Part shown: positions 1 to 7,495 of the stretch, one piece after another
Numbering within the stretch: position 1 is the stretch's first letter
How the letters are laid out: each line of letters begins with the position of its first letter
IMG/VR virus record: IMGVR_UViG_3300025057_000058
Coordinates: 1-20,201 of that record
Strand: one strand, 5' to 3'
Origin: a virus
Length of the DNA: 20,201 bases
The notes under the pieces: generated by a model
Told to the model about the DNA's origin: nothing
Database searches by the model: none
What the model saw: the letters and a program-made list of their open reading frames with translations, nothing else
Made by a program: the position numbers and the translations under genes

Positions 1-1233
1 ATCCTCAACGACCCGTATGGTGCCGCTGCTGGTGGTTCTACGTTGAACATCGTTGGCGGCGGTCAAATACCAGTGAAACGCACTACTGTCTACAACCAAG
101 AGTTAAGTCAGTCTCAAATCAACACTCTTGTTAAAAAAGATGATGAGTTTTGGCGGTGGAGAATTCTTGGTAGTAGCTTTGCTCTTACCAACTTCTTGAC
201 TGATGGTCAAGTTACTGTTGATTGGGGCGATGGAACGGTTGAGACAATGACTACAAGTGAGCATACGTTCACTGATGGCGGTGGGTATCACGATGTTGGG
301 TTTAGGCTTGATAGTGGCACATACTTTCGTCCTTACATCGACAACGATGCAACACATAAAGACAAAGTTATAGCACTTGGTCCTGCACCGGAAAGTATAA
401 AGTTGAATGGGGATGAAGCCTTTAATGGATGCACTAATCTTGAAGTATTTGATTCAACGGTTGATGCAACGGGTGGGACTAGCTTTCAAAGAGCTTGGAA
501 CGGTTGCTCCAGTCTTACTAGCTTCCCGTTGATTGATACGTCTAGTGGGACTAACTTTGGCAATGCTTGGAACGGTTGCTCCAGTCTTACTAGCTTCCCG
601 CTGCTTGACACATCTAACGCGACAAACCTCGCTACCGCCTGGGCTAACTGTTCCAGCCTTACCAGTTTCCCGTTGATTGATACATCTAGTTGTACAAGCT
701 TCCGCAATACTTGGCGGCAATGCACCAGCCTTGCTTCCTTTCCAGCTATTGACACTTCTCTTGGTACAAACTTTCAGTTGACATGGGAAGATAATGCTTT
801 TAGCACTTTTCCTGCCTTAAACTTTTCCTCTGCAACTCTCATGGGAGGTACTTGGAATGGATGCAGTAATTTAACTGCATTTCCAGCATTGTCTGCAGCC
901 CAACGGTTTTCTTCTGCAATGGTGGATGGTAGCCACCCTTATGGAGGATTTAGGAACACTTGGCTAGGCTGCACTAGTCTTACAACATTTCCTCCCAACA
1001 TCTTTGATGATGTAACAAACTGCGTTGAATTTGGTGGCGCGTTCCAAAACTGCGCTTTAACTGCTCAGTCAATCGAAAACATCCTTGTTTCCATCGACAC
1101 TGCCAACACGTCCAACGGAACACTGGGTCTTAACGGAGGTACAAACGCTGGTCAATCCACTTGGACCGCAGCAGCAACCACTGCTTATAACAATCTCATT
1201 GGCAGAGGTTGGACTATTTCCGCAAAGCCCTAA
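1..1233 (+). CDS. Fibre-like protein with BspA/DUF285 leucine-rich repeats (5' partial)
   Basis: The frame is open from the first base, so the start lies outside the window; the first TTG (base 43) is unlikely to be the real start. The visible part begins with a Gly-rich stretch and a short beta-type domain containing VDWGDGTVET, a PKD-like or BspA-associated motif. From about base 415 there are tandem repeats of about 24 residues of the form W-x-x-C-[ST]-[SN]-L-[TA]-x-FP-x-x-[DN], typical of the BspA/DUF285 leucine-rich repeat family. Such repeats form elongated surface-exposed solenoids. Ahead of another fibre gene in a podovirus late region, the likely role is receptor binding or adhesion at the virion surface. 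No catalytic motif is seen. The function is inference; the repeat family assignment is firm. Confidence 0.8.
   Translation: MLNDPYGAAAGGSTLNIVGGGQIPVKRTTVYNQELSQSQINTLVKKDDEFWRWRILGSSFALTNFLTDGQVTVDWGDGTVETMTTSEHTFTDGGGYHDVGFRLDSGTYFRPYIDNDATHKDKVIALGPAPESIKLNGDEAFNGCTNLEVFDSTVDATGGTSFQRAWNGCSSLTSFPLIDTSSGTNFGNAWNGCSSLTSFPLLDTSNATNLATAWANCSSLTSFPLIDTSSCTSFRNTWRQCTSLASFPAIDTSLGTNFQLTWEDNAFSTFPALNFSSATLMGGTWNGCSNLTAFPALSAAQRFSSAMVDGSHPYGGFRNTWLGCTSLTTFPPNIFDDVTNCVEFGGAFQNCALTAQSIENILVSIDTANTSNGTLGLNGGTNAGQSTWTAAATTAYNNLIGRGWTISAKP
493..708 (+). repeat. Tandem 72-nt repeat units inside the DUF285 fibre gene
   Basis: A 36-nt stretch encoding the conserved AWNGCSSLTSFP block is identical at 493-528 and 565-600, exactly 72 nt (24 codons) apart. 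A diverged third unit starts at 637 (AWANCSSLTSFP). The near-identity of the first two units suggests recent duplication or gene conversion, against more diverged units downstream. Confidence 0.8.
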
Positions 1234-1260
1234 TTGCTGCTAGCATTTTTAGTAAATAAC

Positions 1261-1497
1261 ATGAAACAAATGATCACTACTTACCTTCGTTTCCCCTCTG
1301 AAGAAGTGTGGAAACAAGCCGCTGAAGCAGTCGGCATCCGCACCAACAACCCTATCCTCGTTGAAGAGGAATCAATTGACCCTGACACTGGTGAGATTGT
1401 TCCTGCTGTCTACGAAGACAACTGGTCGTGGCATTACTACACCCACGAATGGGCGGTGGATGAAATTGGCACCATACTCCAGAATTTAACGTTATGA
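1261..1497 (+). CDS. Small fibre-associated protein, short paralogue of the gene at 3983
   Basis: The frame opens at a TTG (1234), but ATG 1261 or ATG 1270 is more likely; the paralogue at 3983 begins at the equivalent of 1270 (M-x-TTYLRFPSEEVWKQAA). The product is 78 residues from 1261. It carries FPSEEVWKQAAEAVG and later YYTHEWAVDEIGTI, both shared with the downstream paralogue. It ends just after that second motif, lacking the paralogue's C-terminal part, and its stop overlaps the next start as ATGA. I do not recognise a named family. Its position beside fibre genes suggests a fibre accessory or chaperone role, which is inference. No Shine-Dalgarno sequence is visible. Confidence 0.75.
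   Translation: MKQMITTYLRFPSEEVWKQAAEAVGIRTNNPILVEEESIDPDTGEIVPAVYEDNWSWHYYTHEWAVDEIGTILQNLTL
1276..1319 (+). repeat. 44-bp perfect direct repeat, copy 1
   Basis: This stretch, coding TTYLRFPSEEVWKQA, is identical over 44 bases to 3989-4032. The two copies flank the 827-aa fibre gene. Confidence 0.9.
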
Positions 1498-3977
1498 CGA
1501 TTAAACATCTTTATCCAGTTATTGAACCGTCGCTCAACCTGGACTTTGCTAACAGCAAGAAGTTAGATCCACGGATTACCTTTAACCGTGGGTCCATTGG
1601 TACATACGTTGGAGATGATGGTCTTATTAAGACTGCTGCACAACATGAGGCACGGTTTGATCATGACAGTGATGGGAATAGCTTGGGGTTGTTGGTGGAG
1701 GAAAGCCGCGTCAACTATTTTGAGTGGTCTAACAGCGCAGTTGACGGAGGAACATGGAACAATGTTGGCGTTCATCTTGATCTTACCAGTGGTCAAGCTG
1801 ATCCTGTAGGAGGAACAACGGCGATCAGGGCAAGTGATGCCAACAACAATACAAGTGGGACGCTTCTTCAAAGGACAAATCTTGCATCATTAACAACTGG
1901 TGCAACAATTTCTTATTCAATTTGGCTTAAACCGATTTCCTGTCCTAATAATATATTGTCACTTTTTGTATATGCAAACGGAACGACGGATTACATTAAC
2001 GTTGGGTTTACAGTATCTGGAGAGCAAATAACAGGTATAACTGCTACAACTACAGGTGGCACTGGTGTTGTTATTGATTCTTCAGTCACTCCATATCCAA
2101 ATGGATGGTATCGGTGTGTTTTGACTGGTATTCCTAGCACTGTAACAATGACAGATGTTAGAACACGTGTAAACCTTGGGAGTTACCAACGAGTACAAGG
2201 CACGGCAAGATTTGATTGGTATGGCGCCCAGCTAGAAGTCGGATCCTTCCCCACCAGCTACATCCCCACTTCCGGCTCCACCGTCACCCGCGCTGCTGAT
2301 GTGGCGAGTATTAGTGGTGATAACTTCGGTGTGTTCAGGACAAACCTGCTGCGGTATTCGGAGGAGTTTGATCAGGCAAGTTGGACAAAAGGATCCAGTG
2401 TAACCATTTTAGAAAATGAAAGCTCCGCTCCAGACGGAACAATTACTGCGGATAAAATTGAGTCTGTTGGTACAACAATATCTGCTAATCAATTCGTCCA
2501 ATTCTTGAATCCCGCTAGAGCAGTTGTTTCAGGAGATACATATATTTTTAGTGTCTATCTAAAAGCAGATGCGCCTACAACAACAAAAATTAGACTTGCA
2601 AATATTGGAGACGGTGACGGTTCGCTTGACGAAGTAAGTGTCACAACAGAGTGGCAGCGATTTGAAACTACCAGAACGTTTACCGGATCTTCTTCAAATA
2701 TTCGATGCGTTATTAATTATCAAAATGACGCTGTCGCTGTCTATGCTTGGGGAGCCCAGTTAGAAGAAGGTTCAACCGCAACCGACTACATTAAATCGGA
2801 TGTGAACTTTGTCTCTCGTGCATCGTCTGCTACTTATTACGATGCTAACGGTGTTATCCAGACTGCTGCAGTTGATGAAGCACGCACTGCTGCCTACCTC
2901 CCGGATGGCAACGGTAACTTCGTCAGTGCTGGTCCGCTGTTGCTGGAAGATGCGGGGACGAATTTGTTGACGTATAGCGAGGAGTTTGATGATGCGAGTT
3001 GGACTCTTACTCGCGCCACTATCTCAGCCAACGCAGCATCGGCTCCGAATGGAACCACAACGGCAGATGCGCTAATCACCAACACCGATAACAATACTCA
3101 CCAAGTTCTTCAAACCTGCACCTACGCAGCCGGCGCCCATACGTTTTCTGTATTTTGCAAGCCAGCGGGCTACTCCAGGGTGCGTCTGCTTATGTTTGAT
3201 GGAACTGCCACGTCAGGCGTTATCTACAACGTCAGCAATGGCGAGTTTATATCATCTTCTGGAACCGTTACGGCTCACTCCTCCACCGCGCTAGTTAATG
3301 GCTGGCGTCGAATTTCAGTCACCATTACTGCGGCTGGAGGAGCTGGAAACGTAAGCATTCGGCCTGTCAACGATTCTAACGCCGATAACTTTGCCGGAGA
3401 CGGCACCAGCGGCATCTACATCTGGGGCGCCCAACTCGAAACCGGCTCCTACGCCACCTCCTACATCCCCACCACCAGTTCTACTGCCACCCGAGCAGCG
3501 GATGTAAGCACGTCAGCCACGGCATCGGTGTTTGAAAGCGATTGGTATCGGCAGGATGAGGGGACGGTGTTTGCTGAAGCAGCTACTCAATTATCAGGCA
3601 CTGGGCACGTTTTAACTGGTTTCTCAACAGGATCTTTTGCTAGTTCTGCCTACCTTGTTAAAAACGGTAGCAATTTAATTGAAGCCGCGCCAAACGCTTC
3701 ACCTTCTAATCTTGGTATTCAACTGCAAAGTGTTACAAATAACACTTTATTCAAATCGTCCTTGGCTTTTACTGCTAGCACAGGTTCTGCATCAGCCGCA
3801 ATGAATGCAGGAACGGTTGGAACCGATGCTTCTACGGGCATCCCGACAACAATGTCTCAAATGAGCATTGGAAGTGCACCTTGGAATTTTAGTACTCAAT
3901 GGAACGGCACCATCCGCCGCCTCACCTACTACCCCCAGCGTCTTCCTGATGCTACACTACAAGCACTAACCCTTTAA
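1494..3977 (+). CDS. Modular lectin-like tail fibre / receptor-binding protein
   Basis: The product is 827 residues, starting at ATG 1494 within an ATGA overlap. The sequence is built from three related modules. Each begins with a line such as NYFEWSNSAVDGGTW, NLLRYSEEFDQASW or NLLTYSEEFDDASW, and closes with [YW]GAQLE-x-GS followed by SYIPT-type and TRAADV-type motifs (the middle module is degenerate after GAQLE). This is the concanavalin A-like/carbohydrate-binding jelly-roll module common in phage fibres and head spikes. A lead-in of the form R-x-S-x-x-TY-x-x-x-G-x-I-x-TAA occurs before modules one and three. The C-terminus, from about residue 680, is a LamG-like beta domain ending in LPDATLQALTL. 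No enzymatic motif is visible. The likely role is glycan or receptor binding at the cell surface; the exact virion location is inference. Confidence 0.82.
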   Translation: MTIKHLYPVIEPSLNLDFANSKKLDPRITFNRGSIGTYVGDDGLIKTAAQHEARFDHDSDGNSLGLLVEESRVNYFEWSNSAVDGGTWNNVGVHLDLTSGQADPVGGTTAIRASDANNNTSGTLLQRTNLASLTTGATISYSIWLKPISCPNNILSLFVYANGTTDYINVGFTVSGEQITGITATTTGGTGVVIDSSVTPYPNGWYRCVLTGIPSTVTMTDVRTRVNLGSYQRVQGTARFDWYGAQLEVGSFPTSYIPTSGSTVTRAADVASISGDNFGVFRTNLLRYSEEFDQASWTKGSSVTILENESSAPDGTITADKIESVGTTISANQFVQFLNPARAVVSGDTYIFSVYLKADAPTTTKIRLANIGDGDGSLDEVSVTTEWQRFETTRTFTGSSSNIRCVINYQNDAVAVYAWGAQLEEGSTATDYIKSDVNFVSRASSATYYDANGVIQTAAVDEARTAAYLPDGNGNFVSAGPLLLEDAGTNLLTYSEEFDDASWTLTRATISANAASAPNGTTTADALITNTDNNTHQVLQTCTYAAGAHTFSVFCKPAGYSRVRLLMFDGTATSGVIYNVSNGEFISSSGTVTAHSSTALVNGWRRISVTITAAGGAGNVSIRPVNDSNADNFAGDGTSGIYIWGAQLETGSYATSYIPTTSSTATRAADVSTSATASVFESDWYRQDEGTVFAEAATQLSGTGHVLTGFSTGSFASSAYLVKNGSNLIEAAPNASPSNLGIQLQSVTNNTLFKSSLAFTASTGSASAAMNAGTVGTDASTGIPTTMSQMSIGSAPWNFSTQWNGTIRRLTYYPQRLPDATLQALTL
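2219..2313 (+). repeat. GC-rich module junction, copy 1 (GAQLE...SYIPT...TRAADV)
   Basis: This GC-rich, CCC-rich segment encodes the closing line of the first lectin-like module and is clearly similar at nucleotide level to 3422-3508, which closes the third. The flanking module bodies are AT-richer and diverged. Conserved junctions between diverged modules are typical of domain shuffling in phage fibres. Confidence 0.6.
3422..3508 (+). repeat. GC-rich module junction, copy 2
   Basis: This is the counterpart of 2219-2313; it encodes WGAQLETGSYATSYIPTTSS and then TRAADV. Confidence 0.6.
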
Positions 3978-3982
3978 ACCAT

Positions 3983-4312
3983 ATGACTACTACTTACCTT
4001 CGTTTCCCCTCTGAAGAAGTGTGGAAACAAGCTGCTCAAGCAGTTGGCATCCTTAATGTCGTTAACGTAGGCACTGAAGAAGAGCCTGATCTTCAAGAAC
4101 AATGGAGTTACTACACCCACGAGTGGGCATGTGATGAAGTTGGTACCATTTATAACGACGATGGTGTCTATAACCAAGAAACTGGGGAGGTAATTACTCC
4201 CCCTACTCCTATGGACGGCTGGCACGTCAACTTTAAAACCGACAAAGACATTGACTGGAGCGGTTTCCCCGTTCACCCCCAAACCCCTTACCGCAAATTT
4301 GCTGGAGAATAA
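3983..4312 (+). CDS. Small fibre-associated protein, full-length paralogue of the gene at 1261
   Basis: ATG 3983 gives 109 residues starting MTTTYLRFPSEEVWKQAAQ. It shares the N-terminal block and the SYYTHEWACDEVGTI block with the gene at 1261, but continues with an extra C-terminal part (NQETGEVITPP, then GWHVNFKTDKDIDWSGFPVH). It follows the fibre gene by only 5 nt. No family name is known to me. The pairing of one such small gene before and one after the fibre suggests a partner of fibre genes, for example in assembly, which is inference. Confidence 0.8.
   Translation: MTTTYLRFPSEEVWKQAAQAVGILNVVNVGTEEEPDLQEQWSYYTHEWACDEVGTIYNDDGVYNQETGEVITPPTPMDGWHVNFKTDKDIDWSGFPVHPQTPYRKFAGE
3989..4032 (+). 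repeat. 44-bp perfect direct repeat, copy 2
   Basis: Identical to 1276-1319, 2,713 bp away, with the fibre gene between them. Confidence 0.9.
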
Positions 4313-4314
4313 CA

Positions 4315-4479
4315 ATGATCACCCTTATCCGTCCAATTCTTTTTTCTTTTCTTCAATCTCAAAGTGTCAAACTACTTATCGTAGATCTGCTTGCTAAACT
4401 AGCTGAGTCTACTGATAACGACATTGATGACAAAGCGGTTGAATTTGTTCGTAACGGTCTTTTTCCGAATAAGCAATGA
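4315..4479 (+). CDS. Small hypothetical protein, 54 aa
   Basis: ATG 4315 lies 2 nt after the previous stop, and the TGA stop overlaps the next start as ATGA, so the ORF is fully tiled into the operon. The product begins MITLIRPILFSFLQSQSVKL and ends with an acidic segment, then VEFVRNGLFPNKQ. The N-terminal 30 residues are hydrophobic and probably helical. I do not recognise a family. The tight packing with both neighbours is the main evidence for a real gene. Confidence 0.65.
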   Translation: MITLIRPILFSFLQSQSVKLLIVDLLAKLAESTDNDIDDKAVEFVRNGLFPNKQ

Positions 4480-4709
4480 TTGAAGCAGTAGTATCTGCTA
4501 CCGTAGCTGCATTAGCAGCAGGAGCAGCACTTACAAATAGACTACACAACAGAATAACAGAATTAGATACACGTGTTGACGCTTTTGAATTACGGATTGC
4601 AACCAGTTATGTTCCACAAGAACAGTTTGGTGAAGCAATTACTAAAATGGAAGCACATATGATCCGCATTGAAAACAAACTTGACCAAATGTTACTTAAG
4701 AACAGTTAA
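4476..4709 (+). CDS. Probable membrane-anchored coiled-coil protein (holin- or spanin-like candidate)
   Basis: The product is 77 residues from ATG 4476 (ATGA overlap). Residues 1-20 (MIEAVVSATVAALAAGAALT) form an Ala-rich hydrophobic helix that could be a transmembrane or signal-anchor segment. The rest is a charged amphipathic helix with heptad-like spacing (RITELDTRVDAFELRI, then KMEAHMIRIENKLDQML). An N-terminal membrane anchor plus coiled coil fits a lysis accessory protein or small holin, and similar proteins occur near the terminase genes of cyanopodoviruses as I recall them. No endolysin is present in the window, so the lysis role is only inferred. A virion-associated role is the alternative. 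Confidence 0.65.
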   Translation: MIEAVVSATVAALAAGAALTNRLHNRITELDTRVDAFELRIATSYVPQEQFGEAITKMEAHMIRIENKLDQMLLKNS

Positions 4710-4711
4710 TT

Positions 4712-4936
4712 ATGACTATTCCCGCAGGTCGTTATCCTATTTTTAGCGATTTTGATACAGATAATGTAACGTTTACTGGTACAACTACTATCGCTACTGG
4801 TGTAGTTACTGGTAATGTACATTTCTCCAACCTACCAGGACCTTTTGGTAATGATCAAACTGCTGCCACTAATGGTGTGTTGGTTGGTCAACTTTATTAT
4901 GATGGTAATGGTCATGTTAAAGTAAGGGTGTCTTGA
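4712..4936 (+). CDS. Hypothetical protein, 74 aa, beta-rich
   Basis: ATG 4712 starts 2 nt after the previous stop; the stop (TGA) overlaps the ATG of the next gene as TGATG. The product is rich in Thr, Gly and Val with short beta-prone repeats (NVTFTGTTTIATGVVTGNV) and ends LVGQLYYDGNGHVKVRVS. This looks like a small beta-structured virion or fibre-tip protein, but I recognise no family. Confidence 0.65.
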   Translation: MTIPAGRYPIFSDFDTDNVTFTGTTTIATGVVTGNVHFSNLPGPFGNDQTAATNGVLVGQLYYDGNGHVKVRVS

Positions 4937-5184
4937 TGAAAAAGAAAGCAACCGAAGACCAGTTCAACGAGTTGCATAATCTAGTTACGAAGGAGTTCCT
5001 CGCCCGTATTAAATCGGGTGAGGCAACTACTCAAGACTTGAAAGCCGCTTGTGACTGGCTAGCAAAAAATGACATTAGTGGTGTTGCATATGAAGGTAAC
5101 CCGCTTGATAAATTGGCAAATGTAATGCCTACTATTGACCCAGAAATGGTACAAAGGAGGTTATATGGCACCCCGTCGCGTTAA
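4936..5184 (+). CDS. terS: Putative terminase small subunit
   Basis: ATG 4936 (overlapping the preceding TGA) is preferred over the in-frame TTG at 4933. The product is 82 residues, mostly helical. It carries ATEDQFNELHNLVTKEFLAR, then IKSGEATTQDLKAACDWLAKN, which resembles the small DNA-recognition subunits of T7-like and other phage terminases (LHxLVTxxxLxRIKSGEA...L..A..WL..N.I). Its position upstream of terL on the same strand agrees, although five genes lie between them. The role would be recognition of the concatemer and regulation of TerL. The assignment rests on pattern memory and context. Confidence 0.65.
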   Translation: MKKKATEDQFNELHNLVTKEFLARIKSGEATTQDLKAACDWLAKNDISGVAYEGNPLDKLANVMPTIDPEMVQRRLYGTPSR

Positions 5185-5431
5185 AAATCCAAGTAAAACT
5201 GCTAAATATTACAGGGAAAACCGTGAAGCTTACTTAAAAAAACTAGCTAAACAATCTAAAGAAAACGGTAAACCCTCTAATAAAGAATATCGTCGTAAAC
5301 TTGCAATGAAACGACGTGAAGCTGGTTTGATGGGTAAAGGTGGTAAAGATATGTGTCACCAATCAAACGGTAAAATTAAACCTTGCAATGCTAAAAAGAA
5401 CCGAGCTAAAGGGGGCGGTCAAAAACGATGA
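5165..5431 (+). CDS. Small, highly basic protein, 88 aa
   Basis: An excellent Shine-Dalgarno (AAAGGAGG, 5153-5160) precedes ATG 5165 by 4 nt, which fixes this start. The gene overlaps the end of the terS candidate by 20 nt. The product is rich in Lys, Arg and Asn (VKNPSKTAKYYRENREAYLK, later GKGGKDMCHQSNGKIKP) and ends in KKNRAKGGGQKR. Similar Lys-rich small proteins recur in cyanophages, to my recollection, without an assigned function. Charge and location beside packaging genes suggest nucleic-acid or capsid association. Its strong SD is unusual in this window and implies high translation. Confidence 0.75.
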   Translation: MAPRRVKNPSKTAKYYRENREAYLKKLAKQSKENGKPSNKEYRRKLAMKRREAGLMGKGGKDMCHQSNGKIKPCNAKKNRAKGGGQKR

Positions 5432-5754
5432 CCCCACTCTTCCCTACGCCTGATCATTATTTACAAAATTTAATTACCATGACAAGTCCCGAAGCTAAAA
5501 GGCTCTGGAGAAGAGCCATTAAAGAGCACTTCAATTGTCACTGTGTATATTGTGGAGAACATTATGAATTACATGAACTTACTTTGGACCACGTTCACCC
5601 TCGGTGTTCTGGTGGAGAAGATCTTACAAGTAACCTCGTACCATCTTGCGTACGCTGTAATCAGGCAAAGGGAAGCAACAACTGGTTAGTTTGGATGCGT
5701 AAAACTTTTGGACTAACCGATAGAGAACATCTTATTTTATCCCATATTAAATAA
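5428..5754 (+). CDS. HNH endonuclease
   Basis: ATG 5428 starts in an ATGA overlap with the previous stop; the product is 108 residues. A clear HNH core is visible: CVYCGEHYELHELTLDHVHP, then RCSGGEDLTSNLVPSCVRCN and QAKGS. The two Cys-x-x-Cys pairs bind structural zinc, and the DHVHP and N-L-V-P-x-C segments carry the metal-binding catalytic residues. The gene could be a free-standing homing-type nuclease or a packaging-associated HNH protein like those beside terminase genes in other tailed phages. Its location between the terS candidate and terL favours the second, but this is inference. Confidence 0.88.
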   Translation: MTPLFPTPDHYLQNLITMTSPEAKRLWRRAIKEHFNCHCVYCGEHYELHELTLDHVHPRCSGGEDLTSNLVPSCVRCNQAKGSNNWLVWMRKTFGLTDREHLILSHIK

Positions 5755-5758
5755 ACAA

Positions 5759-6475
5759 ATGGCTAACAATCGCGATCCCCGTAAAAAAGCACGCATTAAC
5801 CGTAACCGTAATCGTCTTACTTCTTCTTCTAATCGTGCGGCACGATCTCGTGCTTCTGCTGCTGATACTCCTCGTCCTACTTCTTCTGCTAACCGCTCTA
5901 GTCGCACCTCTGGTCGTGCTGTAGTCACTCAAAGCGGTGCCCGAGGACAACGACGTGGAGCACAAGGACCACGTAATCCTCCCGTGCAAGGTCCATCTCG
6001 TCGTACCCCTAACGCTGTTGCTGGTGATACTGGACGCACGGGTGGTACTAACAAATATGGTACAAAACAACCTACTGGTCCTCAAACTCCTACTCCTCGC
6101 GCTAATCCTCGTACTGTTGGTGGTAATTTGCTGAGACGGGGTATTCAACAAGGTGTTAAACAAGGTGTTAAGGCTGGTTCAGGTAGTCTTCTTGCTGGTG
6201 CCGCTAAGCCTCTTGCTGGTGCTGCTGCACTGTTGGCTCTTACTGAAGGTCTTTTTCCCCGTAGAACTGGTATTGGTACTCTTCAAAATCAACCTGTTCG
6301 TCCTAATAACCAAAAACCTAAACCTAAATCTACGCCTGCTCCAAAACCTAAAAACACTCAACTTTCAGCAGGTGCTAGGTCTTTTGATAAAGCATTTGCT
6401 GCTGCTCGTAAAGCAGGTAAATCAACTTTTACTTGGCGTGGTAGATCTTATAACACCAAATATAAAGGCGAATGA
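5759..6475 (+). CDS. Basic low-complexity protein, 238 aa, possible virion protein
   Basis: ATG 5759 follows the HNH gene by 4 nt. Residues 1-110 are low complexity, rich in Arg, Ser, Thr, Asn and Pro. A central Gly/Ala-rich hydrophobic stretch follows (GSLLAGAAKPLAGAAALLAL), then a Pro/Lys linker (KPKPKSTPAPKPK), and the C-terminus ends KAGKSTFTWRGRSYNTKYKGE. That C-terminal AFAAARKAGK-x-x-FTWRG-type motif is one I associate with small phage structural proteins. A DNA-contacting or internal virion protein is plausible. Codon use is strongly T-ending, creating long open frames in other phases, which I discount. Confidence 0.7.
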   Translation: MANNRDPRKKARINRNRNRLTSSSNRAARSRASAADTPRPTSSANRSSRTSGRAVVTQSGARGQRRGAQGPRNPPVQGPSRRTPNAVAGDTGRTGGTNKYGTKQPTGPQTPTPRANPRTVGGNLLRRGIQQGVKQGVKAGSGSLLAGAAKPLAGAAALLALTEGLFPRRTGIGTLQNQPVRPNNQKPKPKSTPAPKPKNTQLSAGARSFDKAFAAARKAGKSTFTWRGRSYNTKYKGE

Positions 6476-6747
6476 ATTTAACTGACGCTATTAAAAATAC
6501 TGTTCAACGGTATAACAACAAAAAAAGGTTAAAAATTAGTGGTTCATTAAAACCTATTGCAGATACTCTTATTGATTTATTGGTTCCAAACACTTCTAAA
6601 CGAATAGAAGAACGTCGCCGTAAGCTTAAAATGATTCCTAAAGAAACCCCTAACGGTAAACCTATTAGGGATGAACTAACCGTTCCTTCATTGCGTCGTC
6701 CATATTACCCAAGTCGTGAAGAACGGAACCGAATTTATGAACTTTGA
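6472..6747 (+). CDS. Hypothetical protein, 91 aa, basic
   Basis: ATG 6472 overlaps the previous TGA as ATGA, and the end overlaps the next gene by 11 nt. The product is helical and basic (KNTVQRYNNKKRLKISGSL, then KRIEERRRKLKMIPKETP). No family is recognised. The gene is AT-rich, like its downstream neighbour. Confidence 0.65.
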   Translation: MNLTDAIKNTVQRYNNKKRLKISGSLKPIADTLIDLLVPNTSKRIEERRRKLKMIPKETPNGKPIRDELTVPSLRRPYYPSREERNRIYEL

Positions 6748-7492
6748 AGAACGACTAGCTTTATTTAAAGAAATTTTTAAAGCAAAACCAGGCTCAATTA
6801 AAGCCAAAAAAATTTTACAAAGTTTGCAACAGTATCAACCTACTACACAACGTGGAAAAATTGTTGTAAATAATCCTCAAGTAGGAATTAGAGCTAGTTT
6901 AAGTCCTAATAACTCTGGAAATTATGAAATAGGATTTTCAGGAAGACAAGGGTTAAGACTTAAAACAAAAGGTGCTGCTTTAGGTTCGCCTCAAAATTTA
7001 GGTGAAAGAGCTGCTTTAAATCAACTTCTTAATGAATTACCACCTAAAAGTAATTATAATTTTGAAGCTATTAGAGAAGTTGATGAAAAACCTGGACGTA
7101 ACAAACGTGCTTCTACCTATCGTCGTTATACTAAAGGGGCTATGAATGCTTATGGTAAATGGGCTCCTTGGGGTGAAGAATATTGGCAGGGTCATGGTAG
7201 ACGTATAGATCAAGAGCGTTGGCAAGCAAAAGATTCTAAAGGTCGTTACACTAAAGCAGTTAAATTTAACCCAGTTACTGCCGATAACGTGCTTAATAAG
7301 TTAGGTCAATTAAGCGCTACTACTATGCGGTCTATTTATCGTGCTAATCCTTATGTACAAGGGGCTTTAACTGCTGACGATATTCTTAAAATTTATACAG
7401 GTAAAGGCGTTATTGATTATCAAAAAGAACAATTAGGAAAAACTTTTAAAAAACAACCAGATATTAATTTGGGACCCATTCTACCTTTTTAA
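6737..7492 (+). CDS. Hypothetical protein, 251 aa, AT-rich
   Basis: ATG 6737 is preferred over an upstream GTG (6716) because it minimises overlap with the preceding gene. The product starts MNFEERLALFKEIFKAKPGS, has a basic middle, a Trp/Tyr-rich segment (YGKWAPWGEEYWQGHGRRID) and a helical C-terminus. I recognise no domain. The DNA is visibly AT-richer than terL just downstream. Location immediately before terL suggests a late virion or packaging role, with no direct evidence. Confidence 0.65.
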   Translation: MNFEERLALFKEIFKAKPGSIKAKKILQSLQQYQPTTQRGKIVVNNPQVGIRASLSPNNSGNYEIGFSGRQGLRLKTKGAALGSPQNLGERAALNQLLNELPPKSNYNFEAIREVDEKPGRNKRASTYRRYTKGAMNAYGKWAPWGEEYWQGHGRRIDQERWQAKDSKGRYTKAVKFNPVTADNVLNKLGQLSATTMRSIYRANPYVQGALTADDILKIYTGKGVIDYQKEQLGKTFKKQPDINLGPILPF

Positions 7493-7495
7493 TAT

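Noticed and set aside
454-755. Two minus-strand ORFs across the DUF285 repeats
   Set aside because: They arise from the repetitive codon pattern of the sense-strand repeats.
5747-6485. Several long alternative frames on both strands over the 238-aa basic protein
   Set aside because: Low-complexity Ser/Arg/Thr codons open other frames; translations are Leu- or Ser-monotonous and lack start signals.
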